Below are positions 24,201-35,398 of a DNA stretch of 64,000 bases, one piece after another. The number at the start of each line of letters is the position of its first letter. Position 1 is the first letter of the stretch. The notes beneath the pieces are model-generated. The model did no database searches. It was not told the DNA's origin and was given only the letters and a program-made list of their open reading frames with translations. Origin of the DNA: Hevea brasiliensis (Eukaryota > Streptophyta > Magnoliopsida > Malpighiales > Euphorbiaceae); NCBI RefSeq assembly GCF_030052815.1, contig NC_079497.1, forward strand, positions 24,256,258 to 24,320,257. Reading direction: 5' to 3'. A program made the translations under genes and the position numbers.

Positions 24201-24788
24201 AGAACTCCAGTGTGCTGGACTGAATTGGGCGAAGACAAACTGGTAGGGCCAGACCTGGTGAAACAGACTGAGGAGAAAGTGAAACTAATCAAAGCCAATC
24301 TGAAGGTTGCCTCAGATAGACAGAAATCCTATGCCGACTTGAAGAGAAAAGAAATAGAATACACAGTTGGCGACAAAGTGTTCCTCAAGGTGTCACCGTG
24401 GAAAAATGTATTAAGGTTTGGAAGGAAAGGTAAGTTGAGCCCTAGGTTTATTGGCCCATATGAAGTCATTGAACGTGTGGGACCAGTAGCCTACAGGCTA
24501 GCTTTACTACCAGAGCTGGACAAGATCCACAATGTGTTCCACGTGTCCATGCTTAGAAGATACCGCTCAGATCCTTCACATGTCATCTCTAGGGAAGAAA
24601 TTGAAATACAATCGGATTTGACATATGAATAAGAACCTCTACAGATCCTGGCTCGGGAAGTGAAAGAGTTGAGAAATAAGCAAATTCCACTAGTGAAAGT
24701 GCTATGGAGGCACCACAACACCGAGGAGGCAACTTGGGAAAGTGAAGAGACGATGAGGCAACAGTTCCCTCAACTGTTTGCATCAAGT
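21293..24788 (+). pseudogene. Gyp2 pol: protease to integrase with chromodomain-like tail, broken
   Basis: A clean frame from 21293 to 22927 codes protease ([11 protein letters not shown] near 21442), RT ([20 protein letters not shown] near 22150; [13 protein letters not shown] near 22441) and the start of RNase H ([10 protein letters not shown]). From 22917 to about 23960 small deletions every few dozen bases destroy the rest of RNase H and the front of integrase. At the integrase Glu position there is a TAA stop (23964-23966), then a 75-bp GT...AG insert, then a clean frame 24054-24632 for the integrase C-terminus. A further TAA at 24630-24632 interrupts the chromodomain-like tail, which ends by about 24788 next to the polypurine tract. 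Confidence 0.92.
23979..24053 (+). other. Intron-like 75-bp insert in Gyp2 integrase
   Basis: Sequence runs ATCCAG|GTAAAC ... TATATGTCAG|GTCCTTGAG. Removing the 75 bp joins the conserved integrase codons after GRVIQ-type sequence to VLEDML in the same frame. The insert is AT-rich and ends in a T-rich CAG. Gyp1 has no insert at the same place (about 4914). Splicing is inferred from the borders and the frame. Confidence 0.6.
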
Positions 24789-24811
24789 AAATTTCGAGGA
24801 CGAAATTTAAA

Positions 24812-24826
24812 TTAAAAGGGAAGAGT
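24812..24826 (+). promoter_or_regulatory. Gyp2 polypurine tract
   Basis: TTAAAAGGGAAGAGT directly before the TGTAACACCC start of the 3' LTR. Confidence 0.88.
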
Positions 24827-27800
24827 TGTAACACCCTCACGGTAGCAACTCCATACATTCTACCGTTCCGGTGACCAGTGTCGGTCCGGACAGCTAGAAC
24901 GTCCAGAAAAATATTTAAACTTAAGTGAGGGACCATAATCAACTCAAATATTAATAAGAAAAATTTAGTAAAAAAATTTAGAAATAAAATACAACCGAGT
25001 TAAATGAGCCGGTGCCCTAGCGATGGGTAACCCAGAGGGAAGTTGCGGTTCTCGCAACTAGGAGCCCTAGACCCGGGAGAAAAATCATAAAATAATTTTT
25101 GGAACTCCAGAGAAGGGTTATTGAGGTTCCCATGGCATTAGAATGCCAAGGAAATACCTAGAAAAAGTTTTCAATTGGTACAGACAATTTTGACCCGTTA
25201 AGCCAAACGGAGGGCATTTTGGTCATTTCGCCTTCAGAGGTGATTTTTGGCCGACTTGTCCAGTTGAGTAAATAATTATTATGACATAAAATATGAATTA
25301 ATGTTGATGAAAAACTAATTTAAAGTTAGTAGAAAAGAAAAGAAAAGAAATTGAATGAAAACTTGAATTATGACATTATAATGATGTCATAAAAAAGGCC
25401 TCCACCAATCACACTTTAACAAGCACTCTTAAACCACTTAAAAAGGAGAGAAATGAGTTAAAAATTAAACAAAATTTCTGCTCTTCTTCTCCAAATTTCG
25501 CAGCCCTCTCCCTCACCTCTCTCAACCTCCATGAAAGCCTCCTTGTAAGCTTGATTTCTCCCTTCATCCCACCATAAAACCCCATCTTCCTTTCACAAAA
25601 ATTGGTCATCACAATTTGTGCAATACTTGGGCAGCAAAAAGAAGTGAAAATAAAGAAGTTTTTTTCAAGCTTAGATTGGCATACAACAAGGTTAGTGCAC
25701 ATATATACTTAAATCTCCTTTATTCCATGTTAAAGCCTTAAAGTGAGTAAGAATTTGTAACTTAAATGAATGAAATTTATGTTTATGCATGCCTTGAATT
25801 TCGGCAGCCCTAAGGAAGGAACAATGATGGAGTGTTTTTGATGGTTTTAATGGACTTAGAATGAATTGGAGATTATGTTTAAGCTATATATCTACATAGA
25901 TAATGAATTAGTGTGCTTAACTAAGGTGTATGGGTAAATTGAAATGGAAACTAGGGTTTTGAGGGTTAAAATGTGGACTTGGCTTATGAAATTGTTAAAG
26001 GACATTCTAATGGTCAATTAGTGACCATTTGAGGAAATTTAACCATAATTTGGACTGAAAATTAGCATGGCAAAGTGAATGACTATGCTGCCTAGGGACA
26101 GCAGCAATGGTGAGTGAGATTCCAGTCCAATAAGACAGCCATACCTTTGGCTGTGTTGGTCCAATTGGTGTTTGGCCAATTGTACATGAAACTAGGCTTA
26201 TAATGGCACATTTTTGCTGAAGAAACCATGCCCAAAAGACCAAAGCAAGAGGACCAAAAGTTGGCCCCAATCCGGATACCCTGCAACTGATTCTGCAGAA
26301 TGACCAAATGAACAGTAACTGTTCATTTGGCCATAACTCACTGTAGATTTGGTCAATTGACCTGAAATTTTTACAACAACAAGTTAAGACATAGAAAAAC
26401 AACTTTCATGAAGAAACCTATCCCAAATTATGTCTAGAACCTAACCCAAATGGCAGTCACAATCACTGTTCATGTTACTATAGATTTGGTAACTCTGCAG
26501 TTTTGGCAATCCGGCCAGCTGTGGTTTTTGGACCATATCTGGAGCTACAAAACTCCAAATGGAGTGATTCAAAAAAATAAATTCAACTAGACAAAATAAG
26601 GAACAACTTTCATGTTTACCATTTCCTCAAATTCCCACTGCAACAGGGCCCAATGGAACAGTAAATTTGGGTCACAAAAACTGAAAATTCTGCTCTCTAG
26701 GTTTTAGGTTTGGAAATGGATTTAGGGGTTAATTCCAACAAGTTTTAAATGCAAAATGTGGTATGTTGGGAGTGTCAAAACCAATATACCTATTTTCTAT
26801 CCAAAAGTCAACATTTTTGTTGACCAATGGGGTGAATAGTGACACCAAATCTTGAAATTCACAAATTGAAGAATTTAAAAGTTTCAAATGCCCTAGTATA
26901 CCTAATAAGATTGGTTTGGATAGTTTGGCATGCCAATAGGGTTCAGTTAGCAGTACTGCACATGACAATATGCCATTCTGTGATTTTATGGCTTTTAGCC
27001 ATTCTGACCTTGTATTGAGATTTGGCCTTGTGCCTGATGTTATCACAGCTTGTTAGCTGTTCTGTTGCACACCGGGAGATGCATACGTGACCGATGGTGT
27101 GACGGCCCGAGGTACTTGATACCCAGTGCCAGTTTACCCGTTTATCCAGTCCAGTCATCTAGTGTAGGTTACTTGGGCAACCAAATGAATGAAAGTGGAC
27201 AAAGTTAATGATATACAAATTCAAAACAAATAAAACATATACATTCACTACATATTTATTTTCTTCTATTTTCTTTTATTTTATTATTGCACCACTAAGC
27301 ATTATTGCTTAGCGCGTTGCTTTTGCCACGCCAGAGGTACCGGAGATACTGATCGTGAGCCCAAGAGACCGCAGATCGGGTGAGTCCATCCTGCGATTAC
27401 GCACGTTGTCCGTGTCACCTCACCACCTGCAGTGCATTGGTAGGGTACTAGGTGTCATTTTGTCATTTTGTAACTAAATTTTTATTTTCTCATATGTAAT
27501 TAAACTTGTGTAATGTATATTGATGTTCATGTAAATTATGAAAATTGTATTTGTCAATGGAAAAGTAAATATCTATTTGTGATTTATACTTGATTATAAT
27601 ATGTGATGGATGATTGAGAACTGAAATTGAGAAATGTTGTTGAGATCTTGATATTGAGATTTTGTTGATGAATTGAAGTTGAGATTGTTTGAAAATTATT
27701 TGGAAGTGCTTTTAACAGGTTCCGAAGAACTGTTTTCTCCATTTTTAGCCGGTATTCTGCTGGATTTTCTATAAAATTTTTGAAACCTCAAATAAATTAT

Positions 27801-27940
27801 AATTTCAATAAATGAACTATATTTCATAAACTATATTCAAAATTATGACAAAAAAATTGATTAAGGAAAAATAGAGTGTGCCGATACACCGTGTGGCATT
27901 GCTTACTCGGGTATACTGTACACGGGTGAGGGGTGTCACA
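24827..27940 (+). repeat. Gyp2 3' LTR, 3114 bp
   Basis: Matches 16915-20027 almost throughout. The densest differences lie around 27320-27410 against 19405-19495. Carries the GGTCAATTGACC palindrome at 26351-26362 and hairpin 1 at 27295-27312. Confidence 0.95.
27295..27312 (+). other. LTR hairpin 1, Gyp2 3' copy
   Basis: CTAAGCA-TTAT-TGCTTAG, identical to the 5' copy, although the bases just after it differ between the two LTRs. Confidence 0.6.
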
Positions 27941-28402
27941 GAGATCCTCCTTCACCTACAAGAGTTGTATGGTGAGCATAGCAGGAATGCTAGGTATGAG
28001 ATATCTCGACAGCTATTCCGCATGAGGGACAGAATGTTGGGGTTCATGTCCACAAGATGATTCGGCTGATTAAGTAGTTGGAACATCTTGACTTCAACAT
28101 GGATTTCCAACTACAGACGGATTTGATCCTTTAGTCCCTTCCTGAGTCTTTTGGGAATTTTGTGACAAATTTCCATATGACTAAACAGGAATGCACCTTA
28201 GCTGGTTTACTCAACATGCTGGTTATTGCCCAAAAGAATATGCCGGCCAATAAAGGAAAAGAGGTAGCTTTGATTGCATCTTCTTCTGCTGGAAAGTCCA
28301 ACAAGAAGAAGGGCAATAAGAAAAAGAAACCTCGGATTCCTGGTCCTTCCAAGAAGATAGCCAAACGGAAAAAACGAAGATCAAAGTTGACAAAGGTAAA
28401 GG

Positions 28403-28471
28403 AAAGTGTTTCCACTACCAGCAGAAAAGTGTTTCCACTGCCAGCAGGAAAGTGTTTCCACTGTCCAGAGT
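28403..28471 (+). repeat. 23-bp tandem triplication in Cop2 gag zinc-knuckle region
   Basis: AAAGTGTTTCCACT starts at 28403, 28426 and 28449. The 23-bp step is not a multiple of three, so each copy is read in a different frame. Cop1 has a single copy of the corresponding segment. Confidence 0.85.
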
Positions 28472-28509
28472 ATAGCAATCTAAAAGAATGTAATGCCATG
28501 ATGAAAATC

Positions 28510-31170
28510 AACTCAAAATTCAAAATATATTTGGCACTTAAGATTAGGTTATGTTGCAGAAGATAGGATTGCAAAATTGGAGAAAATGGGGATTTTATCC
28601 TCATTGGGCTCTGAGCCTACTCCAACTTGTGAATCTTGCCTTCAGGGCAAAATGACTAGATCACCCTTTGTTGGACAAGGGCTAAGAGCTAAAAATATTT
28701 TGGAGCTAATACATAGTGATGTATGTGGTCCATTTAAAGAAATGGCTAGAGGGGGTTTTCATTATTTTATTACCTTTACTGATGATAAATCAAGGTTTGG
28801 GTATTTGTATTTGATGAAATACAAACATGAATCTTTTGAAAAGTTCAAAGAATTTAAATCTGAAGTAGAAAATCAAACAGGAAAGAGTATTAAAGCTCTT
28901 CGATCAGATCGTGGAGGTGAATATTTGAGTACTGAATTTGATGAATACTTGAGAGAGCATGGCATTGTTTCTCAGCTGACTCCTCTAGGAACGCCACAAC
29001 TGAATGGTGTGTCTGAAAGGAGAAATCATACCCTATTGGATATGGTACGTAGTATGATGAGCTATACTGATATGCCAATCTTCTTTTGGGGATTTGCATT
29101 AGAATCAACTTTGTATATTCTGAATAGGATTCCATCAAAATAAGTTTCTTCCACACCTTATGAGATATGGCATGGAAGAAAACCAAGTCTTAAGCATGTT
29201 AAGATTTAGGGTTATCCAGCTTATATCAAAAATCTGAACACTGATAAATTAGAGACTAGATCAGAAAAAGGTAGATTTGTTGGATATCCAAAAGATAGTT
29301 TTGGATATTAATTTTATTTGTCTACTTCACAAAAGGTTGTGATAAGTAGAGATGCCACATATCTTGAACAACAATTTGTTCAAGAAGGAGGCAAAGGAAG
29401 GCAAATAGAGTTAGAATTGGAGAATTCTGACCAACCAACAGATCAGATGGATATAGATCCATCTAGTCAACCTATACCCGTTGATGAAACATCTACAGCT
29501 GTTCCTCGTAGAACAACCAGGGTATCTCACCCACCAGTGATATATGGTTTTCTTCATGAAGAAGAACAAGAATTGTCTACTCATGAAGAAGTAGATCATG
29601 GAGATGATCCACTTACTTATGAAGAAGCTATATCAGATATAGACTCTTCAAAATGGATTGATGCTATGAAATCCGAGATTGATTCCATGTATAAGAATCA
29701 AGTTTGGGATCTTGTTGACCCACTTGAAGGTATTGTACCTATAGGGAACAAATGGGTTTTCAAGAAGAAAATTGGTTCTGATGGAAAGGTAGAGACCTAT
29801 AAGGCAAGGCTAGTAGCGAAAGGGTTTCGCCAAAGGCAAGGAATCGACTATGAGGAGACTTTCTCGCCTGTTGCCATGCTTAAATCAATTAGGATTTTAT
29901 TAGCAATAGCTGCACACTATGATTATGAGATTTGGCAGATGGATGTCAAAATAGCTTTTCTCATTGGATACATTGAAGAAAACATTTTCATGGAACAACC
30001 TAAGGGATTTGAATCCCAACATGGTTCCAAGGTATGCAAGCTAAAGCGATCCATTTATGGAAAGCTTCGAGGAGTTGGAACATCCGTTTTGATGAAGCCA
30101 TTAAATCCTTTGGTTTTATAAAAAATGAGGATGAGCCATGTGTATATAAGAAGGTTAGTGACAGTGCTATCACTTTCCTTGTCTTATATGTGGATGACAT
30201 ACTGTTGATGGGTAATGACATAGGTATGTTGACGACTATAAAGGTATGGTTGTCAAATACATTCTCCATAAAAGACTTAGGGGAGGCAACCTATATTCTT
30301 GGGATTTGCATCTATAGAGATAGAGCGAAAAGAATAATTGGTTTATCCCAAAGTCTATACTTGGAAAAGGTGTTAAAGAGGTTTAACATGCTTGATTCCA
30401 AGAGAGGATTGTTACCAGTGAGACATGGTATCCATCTTTCTAAAGAGATGTCTCCAAAGACACCTGAAGAAAGAGATAAGATGGCCAGGATTCCATATGC
30501 TTCGGCTATTGGAAGTTTAATGTATGCAATGTTGTGTACTAGGCCGGATATCGCATATGTTGTTAGTTTGACTAGCGGTATCAATCCAATCTAGGTTTGG
30601 AACATCGATAGTCACAAGAATATTCTTAAGTACTTGAGAAGAACTAAGGATTTATTCTTGATTTATGGAGGTGGAGACTTGCAATTGGATGGTTATACTG
30701 ATTCTGATTTCCAATCAGATATTGATGATAGAAAGTCTACCTCTGGATGTGTGTTCATTTGTAATGGAGGTGCAGTCAGTTGGAAGAGTTCCAAACAGAG
30801 CACGATCAGAGATTCCACTACGTAGGTCGAGTATATTGTCGCATCGATGTCGCAAAGGAAGTCGCTTTGGATAAAGAAGTTCGTGATAGAACTTACAGTA
30901 GTTCCTTCCATTGAGTCAGCAGTTCCACTACATTGTGACAATAATGGAGCAGTCATACAAGCTAAGGAACCAAGGTCTCACCAGAAATCCAAACACATAG
31001 AAAGGCGCTACCACATTATCAGAGAAATAGTTGGGCGAGGCGATGTAGCCATGCAGAAAATAGCATCAGCTGAAAATCCAGCTGATCCATTCACTAAGCC
31101 TATGTCACAGACTAAGTTAGATCGACATCTTGAGAAGATAGGTCTAAGATATTGTAATGAAAGGCTCTAG
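28510..31170 (+). pseudogene. Cop2 pol: integrase, RT, RNase H; protease deleted
   Basis: The frame entering at about 28530 gives WHLRLGYVAEDRIAKLEKMG, the pre-integrase His motif, then CESCLQGKMTRSPFVGQG and the integrase core with TFTDDKSRFGYL, LRSDRGGEY and GVSERRNH, so all three catalytic acidic residues are present. RT has KWVFKKKI at about 29749 and the LYVDDILL pair at about 30185. RNase H includes GYTDSDF, the DSTT...EY region and the KHIERRYH end. The segment Cop1 has between zinc knuckle and pre-integrase, with the WVIDTGSNSH protease site, is missing (about 600 bp). A shift near 30058 and stops near 29141, 29210, 29310, 30595 and 30824 complete the damage. It ends at 31170, two codons before the polypurine tract. 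Confidence 0.92.
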
Positions 31171-31171
31171 T

Positions 31172-31184
31172 GCTAGTGGGAGAT
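31172..31184 (+). promoter_or_regulatory. Cop2 polypurine tract
   Basis: GCTAGTGGGAGAT directly before the 3' LTR start TGTTAG. Confidence 0.85.
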
Positions 31185-32890
31185 TGTTAGTAGTATGCCC
31201 TAGAGCATATCATTTAGTATGTATATTGTACATATTTTTATTAATAAAAGGCATTTCCACTTTTCCGTTTACATAATATATTTATGTGTAATAGAAAAGG
31301 TCCATTGATATTTTGTTAGAAATATTATTCTTAAGTTGTTAAGAATATGAGTGACAATATTTCTAGCACGAAGTATCATAAATAGGTTCACAATCGAGGA
31401 TACTTCATAATAAGGACATAACTTATCCAGAAAGATTGTATTCATGTTTGTTCCCAAGTTATTTATTTGAGATATAAATAAGATGGAATGGTGAGTCTCA
31501 TGCCATATAACAAACATGATACGCACTTATAAATGATAAGTAGGCCGAACCAGTGACACTTATGACAAGCACATGGAGTTTACTCTTGTCAATGTTTTGT
31601 CATAAATCATATCAGTGCATATAATCTTTAGACCTGAGATAGCACAATTATCTTGTATATAGGTAGTTTGAGATTGATCATGCTTTCATACTTGTACTGT
31701 GTATGGGTATATGGGCATGTGTTGGCTCCTACTAGTTATATATGGAGGTAGGTGTTAATCAAGATGGAATCTGTTCCTCTAAGTAAATAGAGATAAAATC
31801 CTATGTTCATTTAATTGTTCTTGATGTTTCAAGTTCCTGGCCAGGATAGATAGATTTATTCAGAAAAGAGTTTCTGATGAGAATCTTTTTAATCAAGAAC
31901 TGGAATTAAAAGAGAACATAATATTCATAGCAAATGGAGTTTGACATAAACCATGACTCCAGCTTGAGTTGGGATTTTGTAACAGAGAGATTCTAGTGCA
32001 TGGTAACATATGATTATAGGTTCATTTAAGGTAAACCTTATTACTAATTGGGTGGCCATGGCATGCTATGCTAGGTGTTAACCATGGTCTATGAGGTTCA
32101 TAAAATGATTTAGAGAAATCATTTATGGTAAGAAAGAGTTCTGATGATATTAAGAGTTGATATCATGTCTCATTGCCAATTAGTGATGAGCCTAGTAAGT
32201 CACACACATACACAAGTTATCACCTAATTAAATATGATTTAATTAATTAATTAAAGAGTTTAATTGATTAATTAAATAGGTTTGGTTTGCAATTAGTTTG
32301 CAAAGTCCCTAGCATGACTTGAAACCAAATCTAGATTATTGGATGTATAATATAAGTTAAATTTATATTTAAAGTGTTTAAATATGAATTTAATTAATGA
32401 GAAATTAATTAATAGAGATTAATTAATTAATTAATTTATATTTGATATAAATTAATTAGAAGAAGAAAAATAATTATTTTGGGTTGAGAACTCAAAATTA
32501 AGACACAGGGGCATTTTGGTCATTTTGCAGTGTGACACGTGGCACTATGAGATGGTGACACATGGCATAACACATAAGCTTGCCAAATGTTTTCTAATCA
32601 TGTAAGATGATTAAAATCAAGATTAAATATAGGTTTGACGCTTGGCACAATGTGATTGGGTCACTTAAACCTAGAGCTAATCAAAGGGTGACATGTGGCA
32701 AGGGTTTAATGTGTTAACCTAGCTATTTAAGTGTTGTTATGAGAAAATAAAAGACAACCAGTAGCCACACTCCTTGGTCACGCCATTTTGCAGCCCTCCC
32801 TCTATTCTTCTTCATCTCTCATCAATTCAAAGAGATTAGCGATCAATCTCTTGAATTAAGAACACTAGAAATTGTTTCTAGTGTCCTGTT
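31185..32890 (+). repeat. Cop2 3' LTR, first part
   Basis: Matches 12723-14430 of the 5' LTR. It is interrupted after CTGTT (32886-32890) by CopS. Confidence 0.94.
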
Positions 32891-34985
32891 TGAAGGAACG
32901 GAAGCGTGAAAAACACAATATTATACCATTGAATTCAAAAATTTTCACCTAGGGTCACATGCACCATGCAAGATTTATTTTTATCTATTTGATTTCAATG
33001 ATAAACAACATATTAAAACTCTTTTAATATGTTTTTGGATCTGTATTTGCCATTTAAGATTTTAAAATTAATCAGATTAATTTTAGAACCCTAGATTAAA
33101 TCAAGAACGATTACACTAACCTCTTGATGTGCCGCACGTGTCCGCGCTTTGAGATTCGTCTTCAGGACACCAGATGTTGTCCCTCTAGCTTGTCCACACC
33201 AAGAACACCTATGGCAGCCCTTGAACAACTTCTAAAGCCTTTTCTATTAATTAGAAATTCAAGTTCTGCCTTTTAAGAGATTAGAGATGCAAACAGGACA
33301 CTAGAAACAATTTCTAGTGTTCTTAATTCAAGAGATTGATGGCTAATCTCTTTGAATTGATGAGAGATGAAGAGAAATAGCTGGAGAGGCTCAAAGTGGC
33401 GTGACATATGAGAGGAGAGGCTGCTGGTTATGTTTTCTTTTCATAACCACACTTAAATAGCTAGGTTAACACATTAAACCCTAGCCACATGTCACCTTTT
33501 GATTAGCTCTAGGTTTAAGTGACCCAATCACATTGTGCCAAGTGTCAAACCTATATTTAATCTTGATTTTAATCATCTTACATGATTAAAAATATTTGGC
33601 AAGCTTATGTGTTATGCCATGTGTCACCATCTCATGGTGCCACGTGTCACACCGCAAAATGACCAAAATGCTCGTGTCTTAATTTTGAGTTCTTAACCCA
33701 AAATAATTATTTTCTTCTTCTAATTAATTTATATCAAATATAAATTAATTAATTAATCTCTATTAATTAATTTCTCATCAATTAAATTCATATTTAAACA
33801 CTTTAAATATAAATTTAATTTATACTACACATCCAATAATCTAGATTTGGTTTCAAGTCATGCTAGGGACTTTGCAATTTTATTGCAAACCAAATCTATT
33901 TAATTAATCAATTAAACTCTTTAATTAATTAATTAAATCATATTTAAATAGGTGATAACTTGTGTATGTGTGTGACTTACTAGGCTCATCACTAATTGGC
34001 AATGAGACATGATATCAACTCTTAATATCATCAGAACTCTTTCTTACCATAAATGATTTCTCTAAATCATTTTATGAACCTCATAGACCATGGTTAACAC
34101 CTAGCATAGCATGCCATGGCCACCCAATTAGTAATAAGATTTACCTTAAATGAACCTATAATCATATGTTACCATGCACTAGAATCTCTCTGCTACAAAA
34201 TCCCAACTCAAGCCGAGTCATGGTTTATGTCAAACTCCATTTGCTATGAATATTATGTTCTCTTTTAATTCCAGCTTGATTAAAAGATTTTTCTCATCGA
34301 AACTCTTTTCTCAATAAATCTATCTGTCTGCCAGAACTTGAAACATCAAGAACAATTAAATGAACATAGGATTTTATCTCTATTTACTTAGAGGAACATA
34401 TTCCATCTTGATCAACACCTACCTCCATATATAACTAGCAGGAGCCAACACATGCCCATATACCCATACATAGTACAAGTATGAAAGCAGTATCAAACTC
34501 AAACTACCTATATACAAGATAACTGTGCTATCTCAAGTCTAAAGATTATATGTACTGATATGATTTATGACAAAACATTGACAAGAGTAAACTCCATGTG
34601 CTTGTCATAAGTGTCACTGGTTCGGCCTACTTATCATGTATAAGTGCCTATCATGTTTGTTATATGGCATGAGACTCACCATTCCATCTTATTTATATCT
34701 CATATAAATAACTTGGGAACAAACATGAATACAATCTTTCTGGATAAGTCATGTCCTTATTATGAAGTATCCTCGATTGTGAACCTATTTATGATACTTT
34801 GTGCTAGAAATATTGTCACTCATATTCTTAACAACTTAAGAATAATATTTCTAACAAAATATCAATGGACCTTTTCTATTACACATAAATATATTATGTA
34901 AACGGAAAAGTGGAAATGCCTTTTATTAATAAAATTATGTACAAGATACATACTAAATGATATGCTCTAGGGCATACTACTAACA
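32891..34985 (-). repeat. CopS: solo copia LTR of the Cop2 family, minus strand
   Basis: A complete inverted copy of the Cop2 LTR. The plus strand starts TGAAGGAACGGAAGCG and ends GGGCATACTACTAACA, 2095 bp. The perfect target duplication CTGTT is at 32886-32890 and 34986-34990. No internal sequence remains, so it is a product of LTR-LTR recombination or a solo insertion. It forms a large inverted repeat with the LTR it sits in. Confidence 0.94.
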
Positions 34986-34990
34986 CTGTT

Positions 34991-35393
34991 TACATCTCTA
35001 ATCTCTTAAAAGGCAGAACTTGAATTTCTAATTAATAGAAAAGGCTTTAGAAGCTGTTCAAGGGCTGCCATAGGTGTTCTTGGTGTGGACAAGCTAGAGG
35101 GACAACATCTGGTGTCCCAAAGACGAATCTCAAAGGCGCAGACACGCTGCAGTGCATCAAGAGGTTAGTGTAATCGTTCTTGATTTAATCTAGGGTTCTA
35201 AAATTAATCTGATTAATTTTAAAATCTTAAATGGCAAATACAGATCCAAAAACATATTAAAAGAGTTTTAATATGTTGTTTATCATTGAAATCAAATAGA
35301 TATAAATAAATCTTGCATGATGCATGTGACCCTAGGTGAAAATTTTTGAATTCAATGATATAAACTTGTGTTTTTCACGCTTCCGTTCCCTCA
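34991..35393 (+). repeat. Cop2 3' LTR, last part
   Basis: Continues the 5' LTR match from TACATCTCTAATCTC to CGCTTCCGTTCCCTCA. It is followed by GAAGA, the second copy of Cop2's target duplication. Confidence 0.94.
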
Positions 35394-35398
35394 GAAGA

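Larger units (their letters stand above)
16915..27940 (+). mobile_element. Gyp2: Ty3/gypsy chromovirus, near-complete structure
   Basis: LTRs are 16915-20027 (3113 bp) and 24827-27940 (3114 bp), very alike by eye. The perfect target duplication GAGAT is at 16910-16914 and 27941-27945. Internal order is primer site, gag, protease, RT, RNase H, integrase, chromodomain-like tail, polypurine tract. It interrupts a codon of Cop2 gag, so it is younger than Cop2. The coding part has stops, a frameshift between gag and pol, and a patch of many small deletions at 22917-23960. Confidence 0.96.
16613..28506 (+). pseudogene. Cop2 gag, split by Gyp2 and frameshifted
   Basis: The first part (16613-16914) opens MSTKQPPPSNILASILDHNR and is of the copia gag type (WLRNLKLVLNLEHIGYILDS). 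The reading frame is cut inside a codon by Gyp2 and resumes at 27946 after one copy of GAGAT, continuing LHLQELYGEHSRNARYEISR. A frameshift near 28025 and TAG stops at places where Cop1 codes Gln follow. The Lys-rich linker (about 28300-28400) leads to a zinc-knuckle start (KCFHC type) spoiled by a 23-bp triplication at 28403-28471. The frame then runs into the deletion that removed the protease. Confidence 0.88.
12723..35393 (+). mobile_element. Cop2: Ty1/copia LTR retrotransposon, plus strand, containing Gyp2 and a solo LTR
   Basis: The 5' LTR is 12723-14826 and the 3' LTR is 31185-32890 plus 34991-35393. The target duplication GAAGA occurs at 12718-12722 and 35394-35398. LTR lengths are 2104 and about 2109 bp. 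Internal order is gag, integrase, RT, RNase H; the protease part is deleted. Gyp2 splits gag and CopS splits the 3' LTR. Cop2 is a relative of Cop1: proteins are similar and both LTRs begin TGT(T/C)AG with GCCCTAGAGCAT. Confidence 0.94.

Noticed and set aside
32723..35100. Large inverted repeat read as a foldback element or a hairpin small-RNA locus
   Set aside because: It is explained by CopS inserted in reverse into the Cop2 3' LTR, with the CTGTT duplication on both sides. It could still give double-stranded RNA if transcribed.
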